From assembly GCF_014191985.1 (NCBI RefSeq), contig NZ_JACHXI010000007.1:62001-126000 (forward strand): a stretch of 64,000 bases of DNA, in the 5' to 3' direction. This DNA comes from Azomonas macrocytogenes. Its GTDB lineage: Bacteria; Pseudomonadota; Gammaproteobacteria; Pseudomonadales; Pseudomonadaceae. The notes below the pieces were generated by a model that saw nothing but the letters and a program-made list of their open reading frames with translations, was not told the DNA's origin and did not search any database. Shown here in pieces: positions 1 through 8,646 of the stretch (position 1 is its first letter; every line of letters starts with the position of its first letter). The position numbers and the translations under genes were made by a program.

Positions 1-1530
1 TTCTGGAGCGGGGAAATATGGAACCGCCGCAAAAGCGGCGAGCTTTATGCGCAATGGCAGACTATCCGCGCCGTCTATGACGACAACGACCGGCTTACCC
101 ATTACATCGGGGTATTTTCCGATGTCACCTTGCTCAAGCGCTCCCGCGAGGATCTGGCTTATCTGACCCATTACGATCAACTACTGGATCTGCCCAACCG
201 CCTGCTGTTTCTCGAACTGGCAAAACAACAGCTGGAGCGATCGCTGACGATGGACAGCAAAGCTGGCGGTGCCTTGCTACTGATCGATCTCGATCACTTC
301 AAAAACATCAATGAGAGCCTCGGGCACAACACCGGCGATGCCTTGTTGAAGGAATTCGCTGCTCGCCTGCATCGCTGCCAGAGCAACGGCATGGTGCTCG
401 CCCGGCTCGATGGCGACGAATTGGCTCTGCTGGTCGAGCAGTGTTCGGCCGAGCGTGCAGCAGCCCTGGCCCAGCGAATTCTTGCCGATCTGAATCAGGT
501 ATTCATCCTGCAGGAACAGGAGCTTTTCATCAGCGCCAGTATCGGTATCGCCTTTTATCCATACGATGCGCAAAATATCGAACAACTGTTGCGCAATGCC
601 GACTCGGCACTCTTCAAGGCCAAAGCCAACGGCCGCTCGACCTATGCTTTCTACAGCCAGGAACTTACCAGTCAGGCCTGCGAACGCGTTCAACTGGCCA
701 CCTCCCTGCGTCAGGCGCTGGAACAGCAGCAACTGGTTCCCTATTACCAGCCGATCCATGACCTGAAAAGCGGGGAAATCGTCGGCTTCGAAGCCCTGGC
801 ACGCTGGCAGCACCCCGAACAGGGTTTGATATCGCCAGCACGCTTCATTCCGGTAGCCGAGGAAACTGGGCTGATCGCCGCCATCGATCGGAGAATTCTG
901 GAGCAGGCCTGTCGTCAGACACAGGCATGGCTGAATGAAGGGCGGAACCTGTGTTTTATTTCGGTGAATATTTCCAGCCGTCTGTTTCATCGCGGCGAGC
1001 TGGATATCCAGGTGGCCAAGATTCTGGCCCGGACCGGTCTACCAGCGCACCGATTGATCCTGGAAATCACCGAGAGCGCGGTGATGGAAGACGCCGAAGG
1101 CGCCATGATCCAATTGGATCGCCTGCGTAAGCTTGGGGTCTCCCTGGCGATAGACGATTTCGGCACAGGCTATTCCTCACTGCAGCGCCTCAAGCGCATG
1201 AACGTCCACAAACTCAAACTGGATCAGGGGTTCGTCAAGGGCCTGCCGCACGATGCCGGCAATGTCGCGATCACCCGCTCGGTCATCACCCTGGCCCACA
1301 ATCTCGGCCTGCGCGTGGTCGCCGAGGGCATCGAACTCCCCGAGCAGGCGGCCTTTCTGCTCGAACATCATTGCGATCTTGGTCAGGGTTACGGTTTTGG
1401 GCGGCCGCAACCGGCGGTGAATATCGTCTGGCAGTCGACCGCAAGCATGCAGTACGGACAATCGGCCATGGCCGCAAGACCGGCGGTCGACAGGCTACCC
1501 AAGCGTTCTGCGCAGGTCCATACGCAATAG
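1..1530 (+). CDS. PAS-GGDEF-EAL c-di-GMP protein, 5' end missing
   Basis: The frame is open from the first base, so the start lies outside the window. The first 40 or so codons read as the end of a PAS domain (GVFSDVT). A GGDEF domain follows (LPNRLLFLELA, DLDHFKNINESLGH), but its active-site motif is DGDEL instead of GGDEF (bases 409-423), so cyclase activity is doubtful. The EAL domain looks complete: EALARW at about 790, EITES, IDDFGTGYSSL, KLDQGFV and AEGIE are all present, as in active c-di-GMP phosphodiesterases. The likely role is PAS-controlled hydrolysis of c-di-GMP, with the GGDEF domain possibly acting as a GTP sensor. This is inferred from motifs only. A hybrid histidine kinase follows after about 90 bases. 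Confidence 0.93.
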   Translation, partial: FWSGEIWNRRKSGELYAQWQTIRAVYDDNDRLTHYIGVFSDVTLLKRSREDLAYLTHYDQLLDLPNRLLFLELAKQQLERSLTMDSKAGGALLLIDLDHFKNINESLGHNTGDALLKEFAARLHRCQSNGMVLARLDGDELALLVEQCSAERAAALAQRILADLNQVFILQEQELFISASIGIAFYPYDAQNIEQLLRNADSALFKAKANGRSTYAFYSQELTSQACERVQLATSLRQALEQQQLVPYYQPIHDLKSGEIVGFEALARWQHPEQGLISPARFIPVAEETGLIAAIDRRILEQACRQTQAWLNEGRNLCFISVNISSRLFHRGELDIQVAKILARTGLPAHRLILEITESAVMEDAEGAMIQLDRLRKLGVSLAIDDFGTGYSSLQRLKRMNVHKLKLDQGFVKGLPHDAGNVAITRSVITLAHNLGLRVVAEGIELPEQAAFLLEHHCDLGQGYGFGRPQPAVNIVWQSTASMQYGQSAMAARPAVDRLPKRSAQVHTQ

Positions 1531-1620
1531 CCGTAAGCTCAACGGCACTTGTTATACGAGCGGGATTCCTTCGACACTATCTGTATCCATACTTGGATAG
1601 ATCCCGCTTTCGCCATAACG

Positions 1621-4173
1621 ATGCCGACTATGAGCAAGTCCCGCAAGAGTACTTTTCGCCAACTATTCAGCCTGCGCAACGCAACGGCCTGGCTCGTGCT
1701 CGTACTCACGTTACTCGTGCAGTTGGCGTTTCAACTGAACCTGCGCCTCCAGCGGGAAGAGGTCGCCAGGCGACAGTTCGAGGTACTGTCTGACAAGGTG
1801 ATCGACTCCATTGGCAAGCGCTTGGGGACCTATGAACAGATTCTGCTCGGTGCCGCCGGCCTGTTCGATGCCGTACCTCATATCGGGTGGAATCAGTTTC
1901 ACACCTATGTCGAACGGCTGCAGCTGGACAAGAACTACCCTGGCATCCAGCGCATGGGGTTCAGTCAGCGCGTACTTCCCGCCGAGCGGGAAACGTTCGT
2001 TGCCAGAACCCGTATCAGTGGTGGTATAGCTGATTTTGATATTCACCCTGCCGGCGAGCGCCCGTTCTACACTGCCATCACTTACTTGGAGCCTGCCCAG
2101 AATAGAAGCGTGAATGCTTTCGGCTACGATATGTACGCCGAACCGACACGCCGTGAGGCCATGCGCCGCGCTTTGGAAACGGGCCGGACCAGCATCACCG
2201 ACAAACTCACCCTGCTCAACCCTGTAGACAGGACGCAGGCGGGGCTTATCCTTTATTTGCCTATTTATGCGCTCGGTCGGCCCTTGCAGACTTCACGTGA
2301 GCGAGAAGAGGCATTGCAGGGATTCATGTTCAGCTCATATCGGGTCGGTGACCTGATGCAGGATATCAGTGGTGCTGCCGGTCTGAGTCTCGACCTGATC
2401 ATTTATGCCGGAACCCTGGAAGATCCGCTGAAGAAGATTTTCGATACGCGTATCGGCAACGCCTCTAATCGGCAGGCCCAGTTTTCGATAGCCCGCACGC
2501 TGGATGTCTATGGCACGGTCTGGACCCTGCGCCTGGCCAGTCTGCCGGGATTCGAATCCGGCCTCGCCATGTACGATCCGCTGATTGCATTTCTGGGTGG
2601 CACCCTCAGCCTACTGCTGTTCTGCCTGATCTTTGCCCTCACATCCCGGCATCAGCGAGCCGAAGCCATGGCGCTACGCATGACGGAAGACATCCGCCAG
2701 AATCGTCAAGCGCTGCGTCAAAGCAAAGAACGCCTGGCTCTGGCCCTGAAGGGTAGCGACGATGGCCTCTGGGATGCCAACTTGCAGACTGAAAACTTCT
2801 ACGCCTCGCCACGTGCCTGGCAGATGCTCGGTTTCCAGCCAGACGAACTGACGTTCCAGACCAGACTCTGGGAAAAAATGGTGACAACGGACGACCTGCC
2901 CAAGGCCAAGACGAAACTGAGCGAAATACTGCGCTCCGGACAACAGCACTTCACTACCGAATTTCCATTGCGTCGCAAGCAGGGCGATACGCTGCCGATT
3001 CTTTTACGCGGATACATCCTGCGTGACGAGAATGGCAAGGCTGTACGCCTGAGCGGCACTATGATGGATCTGACCGAGCGCAAGCGCGTGGAACGCATGA
3101 AACAAGAATTCGTTTCCACCGTCAGCCACGAATTGCGCACGCCGCTGACTTCCATTTACGGTGCCCTGGGCCTGGTCACCAGCGGTACGCTTGGTGAGAT
3201 CCCTCAGGAGATACAGCCTTTGCTGGAGATCGCCTATCAAAACAGCATACGTCTGACGCATCTGATCAACGATCTGCTGGATATGGAAAAGATGGATGCT
3301 GGCAAGCTCTCCCTCGAATTAACCCAGCAACAGCTATTGCCTCTGATCGAGGAAACGCTGAAGAACACCTATTCGTTTGCTGAACAGCATGGCGTCCACT
3401 TCAGTTTCGACAATGAATTGCCCGACTCCACTGTCCAGGTGGTGGTCGATACCCTGCGCTTGCAACAGGTATTGTCGAATCTGCTGTCCAATGCCATCAA
3501 GAACTCGCCAACTGCCGGCGTGGTACGCATAGCCTGCAGCATCGGTACGACCCGAGCCAGCCGGGTCAGGATCAGTGTGACCGACCAGGGGGCGGGTATT
3601 CCTGAAGAGTTCATCGACCGGATCTTCACGCGCTTTGCCCAGGCCGATGGCTCGGCCAGTCGTCAGAAAAGTGGAACCGGACTTGGCCTGGCCATCAGCA
3701 AGGAGCTCGTCGAACGCATGGGCGGCGCTATCGGTTTCGATACGGCACCAAGTCGGGGCACGACATTCTGGTTCGAGCTACCCATCCAGAACCATACCCG
3801 CGATGGCGATCAGGGACGTGCTCGGTTCCTGATTGTGGAGGACGAGCCGGATACCGGTCGGCTGCTGCACCTGATGCTCGGTAACGCCGGTTATGCGGTG
3901 GATCGGGTCCAGAGCCTCAGCCTGGCCCGGGAACGGCTCACCCAGGAAACCTACCTGGCCATGACACTGGACCTGCACCTACCGGACGGCAATGGCAAAG
4001 AGTTGATCGAGGAAATCCGTGCCAACCCGCTAATCAGTACCTTACCCATCGTCATCATCTCGGCGGATATCGGTGATTTGCCAATGGCTGACCGCTACAT
4101 CGCCGCGCTGCACAAGCCGATCAGCGATGCACAACTGCTCAAGGCCCTGGACAAGGTACTGAAAGGCATCTAA
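1621..4173 (+). CDS. CHASE-PAS hybrid histidine kinase with C-terminal receiver
   Basis: Predicted inner-membrane sensor kinase of 850 residues. One membrane segment lies near residues 20-40 and a second near 315-340. They flank a periplasmic CHASE-type sensor domain. A PAS domain follows (LALALKGSDDGLWD), then HisKA with the phospho-acceptor His503 in VSHELRTPL, and HATPase_c (N box NLLSNAIKNSP, G boxes DQGAGIP and GTGLGLAIS). A C-terminal receiver has Asp784 in LDLHLPDG and Lys in ALHKP. No DNA-binding output is present, so signal passes by phosphorelay. The open frame extends upstream to a TTG at 1549. ATG 1621 or 1630 is preferred because the basic stretch and membrane anchor start there, but neither has a good ribosome site. 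The ligand is unknown. Confidence 0.9.
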   Translation: MPTMSKSRKSTFRQLFSLRNATAWLVLVLTLLVQLAFQLNLRLQREEVARRQFEVLSDKVIDSIGKRLGTYEQILLGAAGLFDAVPHIGWNQFHTYVERLQLDKNYPGIQRMGFSQRVLPAERETFVARTRISGGIADFDIHPAGERPFYTAITYLEPAQNRSVNAFGYDMYAEPTRREAMRRALETGRTSITDKLTLLNPVDRTQAGLILYLPIYALGRPLQTSREREEALQGFMFSSYRVGDLMQDISGAAGLSLDLIIYAGTLEDPLKKIFDTRIGNASNRQAQFSIARTLDVYGTVWTLRLASLPGFESGLAMYDPLIAFLGGTLSLLLFCLIFALTSRHQRAEAMALRMTEDIRQNRQALRQSKERLALALKGSDDGLWDANLQTENFYASPRAWQMLGFQPDELTFQTRLWEKMVTTDDLPKAKTKLSEILRSGQQHFTTEFPLRRKQGDTLPILLRGYILRDENGKAVRLSGTMMDLTERKRVERMKQEFVSTVSHELRTPLTSIYGALGLVTSGTLGEIPQEIQPLLEIAYQNSIRLTHLINDLLDMEKMDAGKLSLELTQQQLLPLIEETLKNTYSFAEQHGVHFSFDNELPDSTVQVVVDTLRLQQVLSNLLSNAIKNSPTAGVVRIACSIGTTRASRVRISVTDQGAGIPEEFIDRIFTRFAQADGSASRQKSGTGLGLAISKELVERMGGAIGFDTAPSRGTTFWFELPIQNHTRDGDQGRARFLIVEDEPDTGRLLHLMLGNAGYAVDRVQSLSLARERLTQETYLAMTLDLHLPDGNGKELIEEIRANPLISTLPIVIISADIGDLPMADRYIAALHKPISDAQLLKALDKVLKGI

Positions 4174-4200
4174 GCATACTGGCAACGCAAAACGAAAAAG

Positions 4201-4221
4201 GCCCGGCATATGATGCCGGGC
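4201..4221 (-). terminator. Rho-independent terminator of rpoH
   Basis: An 8-bp perfect stem (GCCCGGCA/TGCCGGGC) with a 5-base loop. On the minus strand it is followed by CCTTTTTCG, giving a U-run at the 3' side of the hairpin. It lies between the convergent hybrid kinase and rpoH genes and fits rpoH best. Confidence 0.85.
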
Positions 4222-4246
4222 CCTCCTGATTTCATGAACTGGCCGA

Positions 4247-5101
4247 TCAAGCCTGGATCGAACCCTTGAGCTTGTTCAGCGCATTTTTTTCCAGCTGACG
4301 AATCCGCTCGGCGGATACATGGTACTTGGCTGCCAGCTCATGCAAGGTCGCCTTGTCCTCGGCCAGCCAGCGTTGCTGCAGGATATCCCGGCTACGCTCG
4401 TCCAGTTCTTCGAGAGCCTCGTGCAGATTGTTGCTGGAGCTGTCACTCCAGTCCGCATCTTCGAGTTGACGGGCCGGATCGTAGCGGCTGTCTTCCAGAT
4501 AATGCGCCGGCGACTGATAAGCGCTGTCGTCATCGGCATCGGTGGCCGGATCGAAGGCCATGTCCTGGCCGGTCAGCCGGCTTTCCATTTCACGCACTTC
4601 CTTGGGGTCGACCCCAAGAGTTTCGGCGACGGCATTCACTTCATCATTGTTCAGCCAGGCCAGGCGCTTTTTCTGGCTGCGCAGGTTGAAAAACAGCTTA
4701 CGTTGCGACTTGGTGGTCGCCACCTTCACGATGCGCCAGTTGCGCAAGATGAATTCGTGGATTTCGGCACGAATCCAGTGCACAGCGAAGGAAACCAGGC
4801 GTACCCCCATCTCTGGGTTGAAACGCTTGACCGCTTTCATCAGCCCGACGTTACCTTCCTGGATCAGGTCGGCCTGGGCCAGTCCGTAACCCGAATAGGT
4901 ACGGGCGATATGAACGACAAAGCGCAAGTGAGCCAGCACCAGTTGCCGGGCGGCGTCGAGATCCTGATGGTAGAAGAGTCGATCCGCCAGCCCGCGCTCC
5001 TGCTCGACAGATAACAGCGGAAGGCTGTTTACCGTGTGCATGTAAGCGTCCAGGTTGGCACCCGGAACCAAAGCCTGAACAGGTTGCAGAGACATTGTCA
5101 T
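4247..5101 (-). CDS. rpoH: RNA polymerase sigma-32 (heat-shock sigma factor)
   Basis: Sigma-70 family heat-shock factor of 284 residues. Region 2.1-2.4 is seen as [19 protein letters not shown] through [17 protein letters not shown]. The RpoH-specific box follows ([11 protein letters not shown]), and region 4.2 contains the helix-turn-helix ending in [13 protein letters not shown]. It directs polymerase to chaperone and protease promoters. The open frame runs 14 codons further upstream, but the start at 5101 has GGAGGA five bases before it and matches the family N terminus. It lies downstream of ftsX on the same strand, 109 bases away, with its own AlgU/sigma-E-like promoter in that gap and a terminator after the gene. 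Confidence 0.97.
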   Translation of the reverse strand: MTMSLQPVQALVPGANLDAYMHTVNSLPLLSVEQERGLADRLFYHQDLDAARQLVLAHLRFVVHIARTYSGYGLAQADLIQEGNVGLMKAVKRFNPEMGVRLVSFAVHWIRAEIHEFILRNWRIVKVATTKSQRKLFFNLRSQKKRLAWLNNDEVNAVAETLGVDPKEVREMESRLTGQDMAFDPATDADDDSAYQSPAHYLEDSRYDPARQLEDADWSDSSSNNLHEALEELDERSRDILQQRWLAEDKATLHELAAKYHVSAERIRQLEKNALNKLKGSIQA

Positions 5102-5143
5102 GCGATTCCTCCAGCATGCGAGTGCATGTACGGCACTTCGCAA

Positions 5144-5170
5144 TAAGACTTCAAATTCGAAGAAGAGTTC
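5144..5170 (-). promoter_or_regulatory. Candidate sigma-E/AlgU promoter of rpoH
   Basis: On the minus strand GAACTC (5165-5170) is followed by 16 bases and TCTTA (5144-5148). This is close to the AlgU/RpoE consensus GAACTT-N16/17-TCTGA. Transcription would begin near 5137, giving a leader of about 36 bases to the rpoH ATG at 5101. AlgU-dependent rpoH transcription is known in P. aeruginosa. The assignment here rests on sequence match and placement only. Confidence 0.6.
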
Positions 5171-5210
5171 AAAAAATACCAGTTAACTCATTGTTTTTGT
5201 TTTAGATTGA

Positions 5211-6224
5211 TTACCGTGGTGCAAGTTCTCGCAGGTGCCTGGCAACCGCTATCCAGGCACCGATATAGCCTAGCAGAATAGCGCCTGTGAGCAGGGAAAA
5301 TCCATCCTCGGTCGGCACTCCGGCCAGGCTGAAGTCGCTGTCGTAAAGACCGGCCAGCTTCACCACTGCCTTGTTCAGCCAGGTCAGGCCGTAGGCCAGC
5401 ACCAGCCAGGCCAGCAGGCCGGCGCCGATACCGTAGAGCGTGCCCATGTAGAGAAACGGACGTCGGACATAGCTGTCCGTTCCGCCGACCAGTTTGACTA
5501 CCTCGATTTCGGTTCGGCGGTTTTCGATGTGCAGTCTGATGGTATTGCCGACCACCAGCAGCAAGGTGGCGATCAGCAGGATGGCGAGGCCGAACACGAA
5601 GCGGTCGCCAAGCATCAGGATAGCGCTCAGACGCTCGACCCAGACTTGATCCAGTTGCGCCAGCTCGACGCCAGGCAAGGCAGCCAAGCGTTCACGCAGG
5701 GTACCCAGGCGAGTCTTGTCGACTTCGTTCGGGGTCACCCGTACCGCACTTGGCAACGGGTTTTCCGGCAACTCGCGCAAGGCTTCGCCGAAACCCGAAA
5801 GCTGTTGGAATTCCTCCAGGGCCCGTTCGCGACTGATCCATTCGGCGTCGGCCACATCGGGCATGGTTGCGATCTGGTCACGCAATGCCTGGCCGGCAGC
5901 GGTATCCACATCCATGCGCAGGAACACCGAGATCTGCGCAGCGCGCTGCCAGGAACCACCGAGCCGCTCGACATTATCCAGCAGCAATGCCAACCCCATG
6001 GGCAGACTCAAGGCCACGGCCATCACCAGGCAGGTGAAGAAGCTGCCGATGGGCTGCCAGGCCAGGCGCTTGAGGCTGTCGATCAGACTGGCGCGATGGC
6101 TTTCCAGCCAGGCCAGGGTGAAACTGCCGAAGCTCGGCCCATCGTTGCCCGGCTCGGGAGCTTTTCTGGGCCCGGCTCCGACCCGTTCGGCCGGCTGTTG
6201 GTTGGGGTTGCGCGTCGCACTCAT
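5211..6224 (-). CDS. ftsX: Cell division protein FtsX
   Basis: Membrane partner of the FtsEX complex, 337 residues, which activates septal peptidoglycan hydrolases through the divisome. After a Pro/Gly-rich cytoplasmic N terminus there are four membrane segments: GSFFTCLVMAVALSLPMG, FGLAILLIATLLLVVG, YGIGAGLLAWLVLAYGL and LLTGAILLGYIGAWIA. The large periplasmic loop between the first two holds the hydrolase-regulating domain (DVADAEWISRERALEEF). The start overlaps the ftsE stop as ATGA, indicating translational coupling. rpoH follows, as in other Pseudomonas. Confidence 0.97.
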   Translation of the reverse strand: MSATRNPNQQPAERVGAGPRKAPEPGNDGPSFGSFTLAWLESHRASLIDSLKRLAWQPIGSFFTCLVMAVALSLPMGLALLLDNVERLGGSWQRAAQISVFLRMDVDTAAGQALRDQIATMPDVADAEWISRERALEEFQQLSGFGEALRELPENPLPSAVRVTPNEVDKTRLGTLRERLAALPGVELAQLDQVWVERLSAILMLGDRFVFGLAILLIATLLLVVGNTIRLHIENRRTEIEVVKLVGGTDSYVRRPFLYMGTLYGIGAGLLAWLVLAYGLTWLNKAVVKLAGLYDSDFSLAGVPTEDGFSLLTGAILLGYIGAWIAVARHLRELAPR

Positions 6225-6892
6225 TGTCCAGCCTCTCCATCGCCGATCAGGCGACCTCGCTGCAGCGTCAGCATGCGATGGCGCATGCGCGCGATCAGCG
6301 CCAGATCGTGGCTGGCGATCAATACCGTGGTTCCCAGCCGATTGATGTCTTCGAATACGCCCATGATTTCCGCTGCCAGGCGTGGGTCGAGGTTGCCGGT
6401 CGGCTCATCGGCCAGCAGCAACGCCGGGCGGTGCACCACGGCGCGGGCGATGCCGACACGCTGCTGCTGGCCGGTGGACAGGTCGCAAGGGTATTGCTGG
6501 GCCCGATCCTTCAGGCTGACCCGCTCCAGTGCGGTCAGGACGCGCTGATGTATCCGGGGTTTCGACAAGCCGAGAATCTGCAGGGGCAGGGCGACATTGT
6601 CGAACACTGTGCGATCGAACAAGAGCTGGTGGTTCTGGAAAACCACGCCGATCTGCCGGCGCAAGAAGGGTATCTGGGCATTGGAAATGCGCGACAGGTC
6701 CTGACCGGCCAGCAGCAACTTGCCGCTGGTGGGGCGTTCCATCGCCAGCAACAGGCGCAGCAGTGTGCTCTTGCCGGCGCCGGAATGCCCGGTGACGAAG
6801 AGAAACTCGCCGCGCTCGGTATGGAAGGACAATTCGTGCAAGCCGACATGTCCGTTGGGGTAGCGTTTGCCGACCTGTTCGAAACGAATCAT
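6221..6892 (-). CDS. ftsE: Cell division ATP-binding protein FtsE
   Basis: ABC-type ATPase of 223 residues that works with FtsX at the division septum. Walker A is GHSGAGKST, the signature is LSTGQQQRVGIARA, and Walker B is ALLLADEPTGNLD followed by the switch His in IASHD. The start at 6892 gives MIRFEQVGKRYPNG, the family N terminus. An upstream in-frame extension of 17 codons is rejected because it is not conserved. The gene lies between ftsY (75 bases upstream) and ftsX (4-base overlap). Confidence 0.97.
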   Translation of the reverse strand: MIRFEQVGKRYPNGHVGLHELSFHTERGEFLFVTGHSGAGKSTLLRLLLAMERPTSGKLLLAGQDLSRISNAQIPFLRRQIGVVFQNHQLLFDRTVFDNVALPLQILGLSKPRIHQRVLTALERVSLKDRAQQYPCDLSTGQQQRVGIARAVVHRPALLLADEPTGNLDPRLAAEIMGVFEDINRLGTTVLIASHDLALIARMRHRMLTLQRGRLIGDGEAGQ

Positions 6893-6967
6893 GCCAGGGT
6901 GCATCCTCGCTGCGTGTTCGCTGACTTCACCGGGGCGGGGCACTGCCGGGTAGCTTTGCTCACGAGT

Positions 6968-8308
6968 CTATTCCCGAGTCCCGGCAAACAGCGCCTGGAC
7001 GAAGGACTCGGCCTGGAAGGTGCGCAGGTCGTCGATATCCTCGCCGACCCCGATATAACGGATCGGCAGGCCGAACTGCTTGGCCAGCGCGAAGATCACG
7101 CCACCCTTGGCCGTACCGTCCAGCTTGGTCAGGGCCAGCCCGGTCAACTCGACCGCCTGGTTGAACTGACGGGTCTGGCTGATGGCGTTCTGCCCGGTAC
7201 CGGCATCCAGGACCAGCAGCACCTCATGAGGCGCTGTCGCATCCAGCCGGCCGATGACCCGGCGTACCTTGCGCAGTTCTTCCATGAGATTGTCCTTGGT
7301 GTGCAGGCGACCGGCCGTATCGGCGATCAACACATCGGCACCGCGCGCCGCCGCCGCCTGCACGGCATCGAAGATCACCGAAGCAGAATCGGCACCGGTA
7401 TGCTGGGCGATCACCGGGATATCGTTGCGTTCACCCCATATCTGCAACTGTTCCACTGCCGCTGCGCGGAAGGTATCGCCGGCGGCGAGCATGACTTTCT
7501 TGCCTTCGCGTTGCAGCTTCCTGGCCAGCTTGCCGATGGTGGTGGTCTTGCCGACGCCGTTCACGCCGACCACCAGAATCACGTAAGGGCGGGTTTCGGC
7601 GGGAATCGCCAGCGGCTGTTCGACCGGTCGCAGCAACTCGGTCAGCTCTTCCTGCAGGGCCCGGTACAACGCCGTACTGTCGGCCAGTTCCTTGCGTGCC
7701 ACGCGCCGGGTGAGGTTTTGCAGGATTGCCGTAGTCGCCTCGATGCCGACATCCGAGAGCAGCAAACGGGTTTCGATCTCTTCCAGCAGATCGTCGTCGA
7801 TGGCCTTTTCGCCCAGGAACAGATCGGCCATGCCTTCGCCGATATTGGCACTGGTCTTCGATAATCCCTGCCTGAGGCGCGTGAAGAAGCCGGCCTTGGT
7901 CTGTGTGGCAACAGGTCGCTCGGCGGGCAGCTGGAGCTCGGTCACCGGCTCAAACGTTAGCGGTGCGGAAGCGCTCGGGGGCTCGGGCGCTGCAGTGCCG
8001 TCCTGCACGGTATCGTCGGTAGAATCTGCCACTGGCGAAGCGTCCGGCTTCTTGCGGACCCAGCCGAAGGTGGGTTTGCCAGTGGATGGTTCGGTATCGA
8101 CATCGATAGCTTCCGGAGGCTGGACCGGTGCTGCGGGTACATTTGTGCCGACAGAGGGCACGGTGGCCGCTTCCGGTTCCTTGTGGGGCTGAGTTTCAGC
8201 GCTTGAGGTATCGGCTGGCGTTGCCTGGGGCTTTTTGCGCAGCCAGCCGAACAAGCCTTTCTTGTCGTCGGATTCCGGCGGTGTCTTGTCGTCTTTTGAA
8301 GCAACCAT
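6968..8308 (-). CDS. ftsY: Signal recognition particle receptor FtsY
   Basis: SRP receptor GTPase, 446 residues, that docks ribosome-nascent chains at the inner membrane. The first 150 or so residues form the acidic A domain. An NG domain follows: the N domain begins at GFFTRLRQGLSKTSANIGEG, with G1 GVNGVGKTTT, G3 DTAGR and G4 TKLDG. Start 8308 (MVASKDDKT) is chosen because the frame upstream lacks any conserved feature. Unusually, the basic amphipathic motif FGWLRKKP near the N terminus is repeated further on as FGWVRKKP within the acidic domain. This gives two possible lipid-contact motifs before the N domain. It is first gene of the ftsY-ftsE-ftsX-rpoH set. Confidence 0.97.
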   Translation of the reverse strand: MVASKDDKTPPESDDKKGLFGWLRKKPQATPADTSSAETQPHKEPEAATVPSVGTNVPAAPVQPPEAIDVDTEPSTGKPTFGWVRKKPDASPVADSTDDTVQDGTAAPEPPSASAPLTFEPVTELQLPAERPVATQTKAGFFTRLRQGLSKTSANIGEGMADLFLGEKAIDDDLLEEIETRLLLSDVGIEATTAILQNLTRRVARKELADSTALYRALQEELTELLRPVEQPLAIPAETRPYVILVVGVNGVGKTTTIGKLARKLQREGKKVMLAAGDTFRAAAVEQLQIWGERNDIPVIAQHTGADSASVIFDAVQAAAARGADVLIADTAGRLHTKDNLMEELRKVRRVIGRLDATAPHEVLLVLDAGTGQNAISQTRQFNQAVELTGLALTKLDGTAKGGVIFALAKQFGLPIRYIGVGEDIDDLRTFQAESFVQALFAGTRE

Positions 8309-8646
8309 GCAGGGACTTTTCTCAGAGTGCGGATGGCTGGCGGGTAGGTCGACAGCCGAATGGGAATATCCTAGTGCCTTGACACGCAAGTTTCGAGTGA
8401 ATCCTGACAGTGCTTGGTGCCAGCCCACCAAGCTTCCGAGCATGGCCATTGCAGATCCGTAGGCCATCCCATCGGAAAACCGGTCTCGATTTCTGGCAGC
8501 TGACTTACCCGCCGGTTCGCAAGTGCGATTGCAAAGCAGTTGCCGAATTCGCGCAGAGTACTTTGCCTGATACGGGTGCACGCCAGTACCATGCCGGCAC
8601 CCATATGTCCGCGAGACGCTTTCGCCCACCGCTAACAGGCTTTCCG
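8309..8646. other. Divergent intergenic region between ftsY and the M16 peptidase operon
   Basis: 338 bases without a convincing gene. It must carry the promoters of ftsY (minus) and of the M16 peptidase pair (plus). I see no clear operator, terminator or repeat. Both flanking frames stay open into it, which explains the overlong open frames on each strand. Confidence 0.5.

Noticed and set aside
6224-7864. 546-codon plus-strand open frame
   Set aside because: Antisense to ftsE and ftsY, which have complete motifs and conserved order.
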